A stretch of 64,000 nucleotides of DNA from JAJDFU01 sp964641965 (GTDB taxonomy: Bacteria; Bacteroidota; Bacteroidia; Chitinophagales; Saprospiraceae): contig CAZXLD010000001.1 of the NCBI GenBank assembly GCA_964641965.1, positions 62,001-126,000 of the forward strand. Direction: 5' to 3'. The position numbers and the translations under genes were made by a program. Positions 42,887 to 51,154 of this stretch are shown piece after piece (the first letter of the stretch is position 1; the number at the start of each line of letters is the position of its first letter). The notes under the pieces are model-generated. The model ran no database searches. It worked only from the letters and a program-made list of their open reading frames with translations, and was not told where the DNA came from.

Positions 42887-44212
42887 ATGGGGATTCTCGA
42901 CCGTTTATTTGGGTCTGGCAATGCAGCTGTTTTGCAACCCGACATCAAGTTTGGCAGGTACAGTGATTCTTACAAAGAGAAAACGAATTACGAAGCCTGG
43001 AATCAGTCTCTTTCCTATTTCGAGCAAGGAGAATACATGGAAGCTTACAAGAGTTTCTTTCATTACCTCCTAGACGAAGACGAACAGAACATTTCCTACC
43101 GGGAAGAAAAGGGACAACTTTGCTTTGAATTATTTCAAGGTTCAATGAGGATCTCCGGCACCGCAGACCGAAAAAAGTTCAAAGCAGAAGCCAAAATCGC
43201 TGGAACAGATAGCTTGAATGTAGGTTTTATGAGACGCCTAATCGAGAAGAACTTTGAATTGAAGTACAGCCGGTTTGGTTTAGATCCGGATAATAAGCTC
43301 ACCCTGATCTTTGATACTTACAGCCTCGATGGTTCTCCATACAAACTGTACTACGCACTCAAGGAAGTAGCTACGCATGCCGATAAACAGGACGATCTGC
43401 TACTCGACGAATTTCAGACCCTTCAGGCGATAGATACCTCTTTTCTAGAACCTTTGCCCCAGCAAGAGAAAGAGGTGAAATATGCCTATCTAAACCAGAA
43501 ATCAAAAGAGGTATTGCAAGATAGTCAGCGCGGAACCCTGGATCCGATTCAATATCCAGGTGGTATAGCCTATCTGTTGCTCGATTTAATTTATAAACTG
43601 GATTACCTGATCAAACCAGAAGGCTACACGATGGAAACCCTCGAGCGTTTGCATCGCCAATATTTTGCCAAGGATGGCAATTCCCCCGCTGAAAAAAACC
43701 GGGATCTGATCAAAGGACTAACCCAACTTTCGGAAAGGCCGAAAGAGGACTTTGACAAAGAGATGTACCGCGGTAAATCCACCTTTGGCATTACGACTCC
43801 GGTGACCCACGACCGTGTAGTGTCTTTTATCGACAGTGAATTGCCACATATGAAATGGTATCTCGATCACCAGCATCCTAAAGTTGCCCTAGCAATCCCG
43901 GGTTACGTGGTCGGCTATTGTTTGTTCAATTATGCACTACCCAGACCGGATCGAGATTTGTTTCATTTGTATTACCAAATCGTCGAATCTTCCTTCTTTT
44001 CTGAACTAGGCTTTCAACCTGTACTCTATGATCCTGTGAAAGGAACCTTTAATAAGCGTGCAATCCGAAAGGCTATCGACCGGGTTATCGAACTGAATCG
44101 GGAGGATTTTCCAAGATTGAGACCTGCCATGAGCAGCCTGGATTATTACGGCCTACCCACTTTTGCACAGACTTATTTGCAGATGATCAAAGAATTAGAT
44201 GTTTCCCGCTAA
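42887..44212 (+). CDS. Unknown 441-residue cytoplasmic protein
   Basis: The product begins MGILDRLFGSGNAAVLQPDIKFGRYSD and is highly charged, with no signal peptide or transmembrane helix. The first ~80 residues (NYEAWNQSLSYFEQGEYMEAYKSFFHYLLDEDE) look like a TPR-like helical pair; the next ~140 contain a beta-rich part (QLCFELFQGSMRISGTADRKKF) like a YbjN-type fold, and the rest is helical (YPGGIAYLLLDLIYKLDYLIKPEGYTMETLERLH, HPKVALAIPGYVVGYCLFNY). I do not recognise the full family and claim no function. A longer frame to 42746 overlaps GSCFA and lacks support. It precedes paaD by 43 bp. Confidence 0.7.
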   Translation: MGILDRLFGSGNAAVLQPDIKFGRYSDSYKEKTNYEAWNQSLSYFEQGEYMEAYKSFFHYLLDEDEQNISYREEKGQLCFELFQGSMRISGTADRKKFKAEAKIAGTDSLNVGFMRRLIEKNFELKYSRFGLDPDNKLTLIFDTYSLDGSPYKLYYALKEVATHADKQDDLLLDEFQTLQAIDTSFLEPLPQQEKEVKYAYLNQKSKEVLQDSQRGTLDPIQYPGGIAYLLLDLIYKLDYLIKPEGYTMETLERLHRQYFAKDGNSPAEKNRDLIKGLTQLSERPKEDFDKEMYRGKSTFGITTPVTHDRVVSFIDSELPHMKWYLDHQHPKVALAIPGYVVGYCLFNYALPRPDRDLFHLYYQIVESSFFSELGFQPVLYDPVKGTFNKRAIRKAIDRVIELNREDFPRLRPAMSSLDYYGLPTFAQTYLQMIKELDVSR

Positions 44213-44255
44213 CCCGAATATAGATTCCGTTGTTCAACTGAAAAGCAGCTGAGCT

Positions 44256-44756
44256 ATGCATGAAATTTTGCCCCAAAAGGAAGAGATCCTTGTTGTACTT
44301 GAGGAGGTTACAGACCCTGAAATTCCAGTGCTTACTGTTCAGGACCTAGGCATTATCCGGGATGTGATCGTTCAAAAGGATGGCACGATTGAAATTGTGA
44401 TCACGCCAACCTACTCCGGCTGTCCGGCCATGAATACGATTGAAGTCAATATCCGAGCAGTTATGCAGGAAAAAGGCTATGAAAAGGTAAAGGTCACCAC
44501 TGTCCTTTCTCCTGCATGGACAACAGATTGGATGTCAGCAGCCGGAAGGGAAAAGCTCAAAGCTTATGGAATAGCCCCTCCTTTGGAATCCACTCAAGAT
44601 AAATACGCCCTTTTCTCGGATGAGAAAAAGGTGCCTTGTCCCATTTGCAATTCCAGTAATACCAAGCTGGTAAGCCAATTTGGTTCTACAGCCTGTAAAG
44701 CTCTGTATCAATGTAAAGACTGCCTGGAGCCTTTTGACTATTTTAAATGCCATTGA
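44256..44756 (+). CDS. paaD: Phenylacetate-CoA oxygenase maturation subunit PaaD (PaaJ)
   Basis: PaaD is needed for the 1,2-phenylacetyl-CoA epoxidase and is thought to help with Fe-S or di-iron assembly. The 166-residue protein has a DUF59/MIP18-type N-terminal domain (VLEEVTDPEIPVLTVQDLGIIRDV, ITPTYSGCPAMNTIEVNIRAVM, LSPAWTTDWMSAAGREKLKAYGIAPP) and the diagnostic C-terminal zinc ribbon CPICNSSNTKLVSQFGSTACKALYQCKDC. The ribbon and AWTTDWM segment separate it from plain SUF MIP18 proteins. The epoxidase genes paaA, paaB, paaC and paaE are not upstream; the preceding gene is unrelated, so the pathway genes are scattered or incomplete here. Confidence 0.93.
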   Translation: MHEILPQKEEILVVLEEVTDPEIPVLTVQDLGIIRDVIVQKDGTIEIVITPTYSGCPAMNTIEVNIRAVMQEKGYEKVKVTTVLSPAWTTDWMSAAGREKLKAYGIAPPLESTQDKYALFSDEKKVPCPICNSSNTKLVSQFGSTACKALYQCKDCLEPFDYFKCH

Positions 44757-44830
44757 TATGGTCGGATGGGCTGCTCCGTATATTTTGTTTTCCCGTTCGC
44801 TTATTCTAACCGAAGATTCAATTGCTGTAA

Positions 44831-45607
44831 ATGAGCACTGTATTATTTGAAAAAAAAGGCCATGTGGCTTGCCTGACCCTTAACCGTCCTGATAAGTACA
44901 ACAGTTTTAATCGAGAAATGGCACTGGCTTTACAGGCCGCTCTGGATAGTTGCAAAGCGGATGCTGAGGTCCGGGCAGTTTATCTGACCGGAATGGGTAA
45001 GGCATTTTCTGCTGGTCAGGATTTACAGGAAGTAATTGACGAAAATTTTGAAAATCTATCTCAGATCCTGTCAGAACAGCTCAACCCAATCGTAGAGCGG
45101 ATCTGTGAATTGGAAAAACCGGTTGTTTGTGGAGTCAATGGAGTAGCTGCCGGTGCGGGTGCAAATTTGGCACTAGCCTGTGATCTGACCCTTGCTGCTG
45201 ATTCCGTGCAGTTTATACAGGCTTTTAGTAAAATTGGGTTGATTCCTGATTCTGGTGGCACTTATTTTTTACCCAGGTTGATCGGACGCCAAAAATCTTT
45301 GGCTTTAATGATGCTGGGGGATAAGCTTTCGGCTCGACAGGCAGAGCAATGGGGTATGATTTTTAAGGTGGTTGCAGATGAAAACCTGGAAGCGGAAGCC
45401 TTTGGCTTGGCCGAAAAGTTATCTCAAATGCCAACTCTTGCACTGGGGCTTACTAAAAAAGCTGTTAATCGTGGATTAGATAATGAACTTTTGGCTCAGC
45501 TCCAGCTAGAAGAGCACCTGCAAACCCAGGCTGGGCAAACTGAGGATTTTCAGGAAGGGGTACAAGCTTTTCTGGAGAAACGGAAGCCGGTTTTTCAAGG
45601 GAAATAA
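44831..45607 (+). CDS. paaG: Enoyl-CoA hydratase/isomerase, PaaG-like
   Basis: The 258-residue crotonase-fold enzyme most resembles PaaG, the ring 1,2-epoxyphenylacetyl-CoA isomerase that makes oxepin-CoA, given its position after paaD. The oxyanion-hole and CoA-binding motifs are visible: CLTLNRPDKYNSFNREMALAL, GKAFSAGQDLQEV, KPVVCGVNGVAAGAGANLALACDL, FSKIGLIPDSGGTYFLPRLIG. The Asp of IPDSGGT is the PaaG-type catalytic residue. The general crotonase family is certain; the specific reaction is inferred from context. meaB starts 10 bp downstream. Confidence 0.88.
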   Translation: MSTVLFEKKGHVACLTLNRPDKYNSFNREMALALQAALDSCKADAEVRAVYLTGMGKAFSAGQDLQEVIDENFENLSQILSEQLNPIVERICELEKPVVCGVNGVAAGAGANLALACDLTLAADSVQFIQAFSKIGLIPDSGGTYFLPRLIGRQKSLALMMLGDKLSARQAEQWGMIFKVVADENLEAEAFGLAEKLSQMPTLALGLTKKAVNRGLDNELLAQLQLEEHLQTQAGQTEDFQEGVQAFLEKRKPVFQGK

Positions 45608-45616
45608 GGATTACTT

Positions 45617-46651
45617 ATGCCTGGTAGTTCACTCAACCCATTTCTGAATTCTTCTCCAAGAAAGTCAAAACCCGTTTCCCTTTCCCATCTAATGGAGGGC
45701 GTCTCATCCGGAGATCGCTTGGTCTTGAGTAAGGCGATTACCCTGATCGAAAGCAAAAATCCAGGACATCAAATCCTGGCCAGGCAGTTGGTGGAAGCCT
45801 GTCTGCCGCATAGCGGAAAGTCAATCCGGGTTGGGATAACCGGTAGCCCCGGCGTGGGTAAAAGCACTCTTATTGAATCGCTTGGCCTTCATTTGCTTGC
45901 CGAGGGTTTTCGAGTGGCGGTTTTAGCTATTGATCCCAGTAGTAGCCTGACTAAGGGTAGTATTCTGGGAGATAAGACCCGGATGGAAAAACTGACGGGA
46001 AAACAGAACATTTTTATTCGGCCCAGCCCAACAGCAGGGTCTCTCGGAGGCGTAGCGCGCACCACGCGGGAAACGATGCTGCTATGCGAGGCGGCAGGCT
46101 TTGATGTAGTACTCATTGAGACCGTGGGGGTTGGGCAATCTGAAACAGCGGTGCGACATTTGGTCGATGTCTTTCTACTCTTATTATTACCTGGGGCTGG
46201 AGATGAATTGCAAGGGATTAAACGGGGCATCGTCGAAATGGCGGATATCCTGGCGGTTAACAAAGCAGAAGCCTCCAGAATGGCTATGGTTCAGGCAACT
46301 GTTAGCGCCTATCGGAATGCATTGCATTTATTTCCCCCAAAGGAAAGCCTATGGACGCCAGAGGTAGTGCCCTGTTCAGGCCTAGACGGTAAGGGAATGG
46401 ATAAAATCTGGTCTCTGGTAGAAAAATTTAGGTTGCTAACGCAGGAAAACGGATTTTGGAGCGAACAAAGGAGAAAACAAGCCGTCCATTGGCTTCAGGA
46501 AGGAATCCGGGATCAACTGCACGACCTGTTCTTCAACGAACTAGCAGTCAAGAATCGGATCATGGAAGTAGAGCAGCAAGTACTCGATGGCAAGTTATCC
46601 TCATTTGCAGGAGCTGATTTGCTCATTTCGATCTTTCGAAGCGCGTTCTAA
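45617..46651 (+). CDS. meaB: Methylmalonyl-CoA mutase-associated GTPase MeaB
   Basis: MeaB is the G-protein chaperone that protects or reloads the cobalamin cofactor of methylmalonyl-CoA mutase. The 344-residue protein has the P-loop GITGSPGVGKSTLIESLG, the switch region VLAIDPSSSLTKGSILGDKTRMEKL, FIRPSPTAGSLGGVARTTRETMLLCEAAGFDVVLIETVGVGQSE, and the NKAEA base-recognition motif. All GTPase motifs are intact. It is likely cotranscribed with paaG (9-bp gap); phenylacetate breakdown ends in acetyl- and succinyl-CoA, and the mutase itself is not in the window. Confidence 0.95.
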   Translation: MPGSSLNPFLNSSPRKSKPVSLSHLMEGVSSGDRLVLSKAITLIESKNPGHQILARQLVEACLPHSGKSIRVGITGSPGVGKSTLIESLGLHLLAEGFRVAVLAIDPSSSLTKGSILGDKTRMEKLTGKQNIFIRPSPTAGSLGGVARTTRETMLLCEAAGFDVVLIETVGVGQSETAVRHLVDVFLLLLLPGAGDELQGIKRGIVEMADILAVNKAEASRMAMVQATVSAYRNALHLFPPKESLWTPEVVPCSGLDGKGMDKIWSLVEKFRLLTQENGFWSEQRRKQAVHWLQEGIRDQLHDLFFNELAVKNRIMEVEQQVLDGKLSSFAGADLLISIFRSAF

Positions 46652-46731
46652 ATTCCTGAAGTTTTCAAAACTGTCCCTTATTTTGGGCCAGCGATTGACA
46701 TCTAACTCTCCTAAAATCTAATGTTTTACAT

Positions 46732-47322
46732 ATGAGATCTCTAGTCGTACCTGTTATTCTGATTCTCGTTGGCCTGGTTGTATTGGTCGGTGGATGCAAT
46801 ACCTACAACGGAATGATAGATCAGGAAGAAAATGTAAAGAATGCCTGGGGTAATGTCCAAAGTGAATACCAACGGCGCTCGGACCTGATACCCAATCTGG
46901 TAAATACCGTTAAAGGAGCAGCCGATTTTGAAAAAAGTACCCTTGAAGCTGTTGTAAATGCCCGGGCAAAAGCCACCAGCGTCCAAATTAACCCTGAAAA
47001 TCTTTCACCTGAAAAATTACAAGCTTTCCAGTCGGCTCAGGGTGAGTTGAGCCAGGCATTAGGCCGGCTATTGGTATCCGTGGAGCGATATCCCGAGCTA
47101 AAGGCCAATCAGAATTTCCTGGAACTACAAGCTCAGCTGGAGGGCACTGAAAATCGGATCAAAGTGGCGCGCAATCGATACAACGAAGCCGTCACGGCCT
47201 ACAATAAAAAGGTTAGGCGCTTTCCAGGCAGTATGTTTGCCAGCGTATTCGGCTTTGATTCTATGGCTCAATTTGAAGCCGACGAAGCAGCTCAGCAGGC
47301 TCCCCAAGTTAATTTTGAATGA
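46732..47322 (+). CDS. LemA family protein
   Basis: The 196-residue protein has an N-terminal membrane segment MRSLVVPVILILVGLVVLVGG (followed by Cys, so it may be lipid-modified) and the LemA helical-bundle domain: EENVKNAWGNVQSEYQRRSDLIPNLVNTVKGAADFEKSTLEAV, LSQALGRLLVSVERYPELKANQNFLELQAQLEGTENRIKVARNRYNEAVTAYN. LemA is widespread and of unknown function; it is often next to TPM-domain genes, as here. Its stop overlaps the next gene by 4 bp, so the three genes form one operon. Confidence 0.95.
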   Translation: MRSLVVPVILILVGLVVLVGGCNTYNGMIDQEENVKNAWGNVQSEYQRRSDLIPNLVNTVKGAADFEKSTLEAVVNARAKATSVQINPENLSPEKLQAFQSAQGELSQALGRLLVSVERYPELKANQNFLELQAQLEGTENRIKVARNRYNEAVTAYNKKVRRFPGSMFASVFGFDSMAQFEADEAAQQAPQVNFE

Positions 47323-47750
47323 AAGGCATCTTAAGCAAAGAGGAAGAAGCTAAGGTTATTCAGGCCATTAGCCAGGCTGAACGCCAAACATCCGGGGAAA
47401 TCCGGGTTCATATTGATGGCAGAAGGTTTGGCGATGTGATGAAAATGGCACAGAATACCTTTACCCGGCTTCAAATGGATGAAACAGCTTCTCGAAATGG
47501 AGTATTGGTTTTTATCCTTCCCCGCATGAAGTATTTCGCTATTCTAGGTGATGAAGGGATCGATAAAGTGGTTCCGGATCAATTCTGGGCCGAAGAACGG
47601 GATTTGATGGAGCAGTTTTTTCGTCGAGGTGACTATGTCGGTGGGATTTGTGCCGTCGTAGAACAAATTGGGGAAAAGCTCAAAGAACACTTTCCTTACG
47701 ATAAGGAAGGTGATGAGAATGAATTACCGGATGAAATTTCTTACCGCTAG
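47319..47750 (+). CDS. Cytoplasmic TPM-domain protein
   Basis: This 143-residue protein has the TPM domain (named for TLP18.3/Psb32/MOLO-1) without signal peptide or membrane span: LSKEEEAKVIQAISQAERQTSGEIRVHIDGR, GVLVFILPRMKYFAILGDEGIDKVVPDQFW. TPM domains bind metal ions and are proposed phosphatase-like; function here is unknown. It overlaps lemA by 4 bp and the second TPM gene by at least 20 bp. The lemA-TPM-TPM order is typical for Bacteroidota. Confidence 0.92.
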   Translation: MKGILSKEEEAKVIQAISQAERQTSGEIRVHIDGRRFGDVMKMAQNTFTRLQMDETASRNGVLVFILPRMKYFAILGDEGIDKVVPDQFWAEERDLMEQFFRRGDYVGGICAVVEQIGEKLKEHFPYDKEGDENELPDEISYR

Positions 47751-48555
47751 TACCAGCCCCAACAGGATATGTACCCCTTGGCATTGGCTCTTTCTATGGA
47801 CCTTTATTTGGGCTAGTCCGCTATTTGCTCAAAAACAAATTCCATCTGCACCTACCGGCCTGGTGGCAGATTACCCCAATGTCTTGTCTTCGGCAGAGGT
47901 TCAAGCCTTGAACGCCAAGCTCAGAGCCTACGAAGACAGTACCAGTACCCAGATTGCCGTGGTGCTGGATCGTTCCCTGGAAGGTGAAGAGATCTTTGAT
48001 TACTCTTTCCGCCTGGCTGAGGCTTGGGGGATTGGGCAGCAAGGCAGGGATAATGGGATCTTACTGTACGTCGCCTTTGAGGACCGTCAGATTTTCATCC
48101 AAACTGGATTTGGAGCAGAAGGCTTTTTGCCGGATGCTTATGCCAAAAGGATCATTGAACAAGTGATCAAGCCGGCTTTCCGCCAGGGAGCTTATTATCA
48201 GGGATTGGATCAGGCTACCAGTTACATTATGCAGGCGGGTGCCGGTGAGTTTGAGGCTCTCGAGCAGGGACAACAAGAAGTGAAGTTAGATCGGACCCTT
48301 GGATTGCTCATTCGCATAATCGTTATCGTGGTTATAATCGTCTTATTAAGTCGGATTGGAGGAGGTGGCGGCGGAAATGGTTATGGTGGCGATGGCCGAT
48401 ATCGACGAGGCGGTGGTGGCATCTGGTGGATGGGACCCGGAATGGGAGGCGGCGGCTTTGGTGGCGGTGGCGGCGGTGGATTCAGTGGTGGTGGATCTTG
48501 GGGTGGCTTTGGCGGCGGCGGTTTTGGCGGCGGCGGAGCCGGAGGGTCCTGGTAA
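47731..48555 (+). CDS. Exported TPM-domain protein with glycine-rich C-terminus
   Basis: A signal peptide (WHWLFLWTFIWASPLFAQ) precedes a TPM domain (TGLVADYPNVLSSAEVQALNAKLRAYEDSTSTQIAVVLDRSL, DNGILLYVAFEDRQIFIQTGFGAEGFLPDAYAKRI), a transmembrane helix (LGLLIRIIVIVVIIVLLS) and a ~60-residue Gly-rich tail (repeats of GGGGFGGG). The domain is periplasmic and the tail, after the helix, cytoplasmic; this YgcG-like layout is common. The start is uncertain: ATGs at 47713, 47719 and 47731 all fit, and the frame extends to 47668 inside the preceding gene. Confidence 0.9.
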   Translation: MKFLTASTSPNRICTPWHWLFLWTFIWASPLFAQKQIPSAPTGLVADYPNVLSSAEVQALNAKLRAYEDSTSTQIAVVLDRSLEGEEIFDYSFRLAEAWGIGQQGRDNGILLYVAFEDRQIFIQTGFGAEGFLPDAYAKRIIEQVIKPAFRQGAYYQGLDQATSYIMQAGAGEFEALEQGQQEVKLDRTLGLLIRIIVIVVIIVLLSRIGGGGGGNGYGGDGRYRRGGGGIWWMGPGMGGGGFGGGGGGGFSGGGSWGGFGGGGFGGGGAGGSW

Positions 48556-48667
48556 TTTCTAAAGTTGGCATGCGGCCATGCTGTGATAGGCCAATGCTTT
48601 GATGGAATTCATTGCCGTTCAATTAGGTTTCCAAAATTGAAAATGGACAATTGCCTATCTTCCATTC

Positions 48668-50446
48668 ATGTTCGAAAAATTGGTTCCGTACGATGCAGCC
48701 TATATGATCCTGGAGGATTACATGCATTACTATTATAGCTTCAAAAGGATTACAAAAAGAGCTAAGCTGCGGTTTGAAGAACGAGATTGGCACGGGATCC
48801 AGTCAGATGCTCGAAAACGACTGACCCTGTATAGGGACATGGTCGGTAACACCACCGAAAAGTTGCTCCTGTTCTTAGGGCAACGGACTGCCAATCAGGA
48901 GTCTTGGAAGCAGATCAAAGAAATGTACCTGGAAGAAGTCACCAACTTCAATTCCAGAAATATTGCGGAAACCTGGTACAACTCGATATTCAGGCACAGT
49001 CATCAAGGGCTTAGTGCCGACGAGGATTTGATGTTTGTTCATGCAACAGGCACCTACCGCGAATTTCACTCCCTTCGGCCGATCTTTCACACCATTCCGA
49101 TACAAGAGCCCATCGAAGAATCGATACGACAACTCCTCCAGCACTATAAATTTGATGCTCCTTTTGAAAACCTGTACCGGGATATCCGGTATGTGGCACT
49201 CACACTGAACGATTACCTGGACACCATTCGATATCCGGTGCATGAGGTCAGCATTGACATGTTGAGGTCGGTATTCTATCGAAATAAAGGTGCTTACCTG
49301 GTCGGGCGATTGATCATCAATAGCCAGACAACCCCATTCGTATTGCCCTTGCTGCATGAGCAGAACGGGATTTATATCGACGCTTGCCTGCTGGAGTATA
49401 ATGATGTGACCTCCATTTTCAGTTACAATCGGTCTTATTTTCTGGTGGATACCGATATCCCCAGCGAAATGGTAGACTTTCTGAGGACGCTTCTCCCAAC
49501 CAAGAGCCTGAGTGAGTTGTACAATTCCATCGGATTTGAGAAGCACGGCAAAACGGTTTTGTATCGGGACTTTCTTCGACACCTGGCCCGGTCGAACGAC
49601 CGATTTGTAGTGGCGCCGGGCATTCGGGGTATGGTAATGGCTGTATTCACTTTGCCCAGTTATCCAATGGTCTTCAAGTTGATTAAAGATAAGTTTGCGG
49701 CTCCCAAGACAGTCACGGAAAAGGAGGTCAAGGAAAAGTACCATATGGTATCGCTGCACGACCGGGTGGGCAGGATGTCGGATAGTCATGTATTTGAGTA
49801 TCTGACCTTTCCTTTGGATCGATTTGAGCCTGACTTGTTGAAAGAACTTCAGGAGGAAGCGCCTTCCAAGATCCGGATCGTTGACGATCAGGTGGAGATT
49901 CGGCACCTGTACATTGAGAAAAAGATGAATCCTCTGAATCTATATCTGGAAGAGGTTTCGCCCATGGAAGCCCGGGAAGCTATCAATGAATATGGGAAGG
50001 CGATCAAACAGATGGCTGCCGTAAATATTTTTCCCGGGGATATGCTCCTCAAAAATTTTGGGGTGACCCGACTCAATCGGGTGGTTTTTTATGACTACGA
50101 CGAAATTGGTTTTTTGACGGATTACAATTTTCGACGAATCCCGGAAGCCCGCACAGAGGAAGAAGAACTAAGCGGAGAACCCTGGTATTCGGTAGGGCCT
50201 ATGGATGTTTTTCCCGAGGAATTCCCCCGCTTCCTGATCGGTAGAGCCGATATCCGAAAAATCTTTTTTGAAATGCATGGCGACCTGTATGACGTGAAAT
50301 TCTGGATCGATGTACAAGAGCGATTAAAAAAGGGGGAGATCATGAATGTGTTTCCGTACCGCAAGCGACTTCGATTCCAAAAGCGCTTTAAAAACAGAGC
50401 GGATGGTTTCATTCGGGAATCCGAGCCTACAGAAATCCGGGAATAG
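48668..50446 (+). CDS. aceK: Isocitrate dehydrogenase kinase/phosphatase
   Basis: AceK phosphorylates and dephosphorylates isocitrate dehydrogenase to divert carbon into the glyoxylate bypass. The 592-residue product shows the N-terminal regulatory domain (MILEDYMHYYYSFKRITKRAKLRFEERDW, FNSRNIAETWYNSIFRHSH, DLMFVH) and the kinase domain with the ATP-binding APGIRGMVMAVFTLPSYPMVFKLIKDKF (near residue 315) and catalytic segment YGKAIKQMAAVNIFPGDMLLKNFGVTRLNRVVFYDYDEIGFL, which holds the Asp and the metal-binding DYDE. It is intact. AceK is mainly proteobacterial; its presence here without aceA or aceB nearby is notable. It is monocistronic. Confidence 0.95.
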   Translation: MFEKLVPYDAAYMILEDYMHYYYSFKRITKRAKLRFEERDWHGIQSDARKRLTLYRDMVGNTTEKLLLFLGQRTANQESWKQIKEMYLEEVTNFNSRNIAETWYNSIFRHSHQGLSADEDLMFVHATGTYREFHSLRPIFHTIPIQEPIEESIRQLLQHYKFDAPFENLYRDIRYVALTLNDYLDTIRYPVHEVSIDMLRSVFYRNKGAYLVGRLIINSQTTPFVLPLLHEQNGIYIDACLLEYNDVTSIFSYNRSYFLVDTDIPSEMVDFLRTLLPTKSLSELYNSIGFEKHGKTVLYRDFLRHLARSNDRFVVAPGIRGMVMAVFTLPSYPMVFKLIKDKFAAPKTVTEKEVKEKYHMVSLHDRVGRMSDSHVFEYLTFPLDRFEPDLLKELQEEAPSKIRIVDDQVEIRHLYIEKKMNPLNLYLEEVSPMEAREAINEYGKAIKQMAAVNIFPGDMLLKNFGVTRLNRVVFYDYDEIGFLTDYNFRRIPEARTEEEELSGEPWYSVGPMDVFPEEFPRFLIGRADIRKIFFEMHGDLYDVKFWIDVQERLKKGEIMNVFPYRKRLRFQKRFKNRADGFIRESEPTEIRE

Positions 50447-50662
50447 AAGAATACGATAATTATTGAATGAGGATTACAGCTAAAAAATAAGTAGCGCTCG
50501 GGATACAACGCAACTTGATCGGAGAAGGTCTATCTATTAACCAGGGATGGACCGAATCAAATCAACCAATGGCTTGATGTAAACTATCGTATTTATTGGC
50601 CTGATTTAAAGGTTTTATCCTGAACATTGATTTTTTGAATCTTTTCAAATCCGAGACTATTC

Positions 50663-51088
50663 GTGCCAACTATAGCCCGTCTTATCCTTCCATTTCTTGT
50701 TTCCATTTGCTTTCCATTAGCCCTGCCTGCTCAATGTGACATCCATGCACCCATCATTAAGCGACTCAGGCAATTTGTTGAGCAAAAGGATCCCAATATT
50801 CTGCTATCTCTCCAGCATCCGGAATATCGTTACCACTACGGTGAGGAAACCTCTTCCAGAGATGGGACCGTGGAAAGTCTTCAGGAAACCTTTGACTCCG
50901 TGCCGGATTACAAATGCACCTTCGAAGATTTGATTTGTACCACAGACAAAATTGTTTGGCGATGGAAGGTAACCGGAACAATGCCCGGAGAGGAAGCACC
51001 TTCCCTCTTTGAGGGAATTTCAATCATGCGCATTGCGGATGGCCTGATCATTGAAGAATGGGAAGTACAGAATTTGATTGAGGATTAG
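50663..51088 (+). CDS. Exported NTF2-like (SnoaL-type) protein
   Basis: The 141-residue product starts at a GTG and has a signal peptide (MPTIARLILPFLVSICFPLALPAQ) followed by an NTF2-like alpha+beta fold: IIKRLRQFVEQKDPNILLSLQHPEYRYHYGEET, YKCTFEDLICTTDKIVWRWKVTGTMPGEEAPSLFEGISIMRIADGLIIEEWEVQNLIED. This matches the SnoaL/ester-cyclase-like branch, whose members bind or act on small hydrophobic molecules. Most are cytoplasmic, so the signal peptide is notable. No catalytic identity can be assigned. It lies 66 bp before the EAD11 gene on the same strand and may be transcribed with it. Confidence 0.75.
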   Translation: MPTIARLILPFLVSICFPLALPAQCDIHAPIIKRLRQFVEQKDPNILLSLQHPEYRYHYGEETSSRDGTVESLQETFDSVPDYKCTFEDLICTTDKIVWRWKVTGTMPGEEAPSLFEGISIMRIADGLIIEEWEVQNLIED

Positions 51089-51154
51089 GGATTTTTAGAT
51101 GGTAGGTGCCTGAGGGATTTCTATATCTTGTCCTTGGGAAAGGCTTTACCTAAC

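Noticed and set aside
48875..49906. 343-residue open frame antisense to aceK
   Set aside because: The opposite strand encodes an intact, clearly recognisable AceK; the antisense product has no family resemblance and mirrors aceK codon periodicity.
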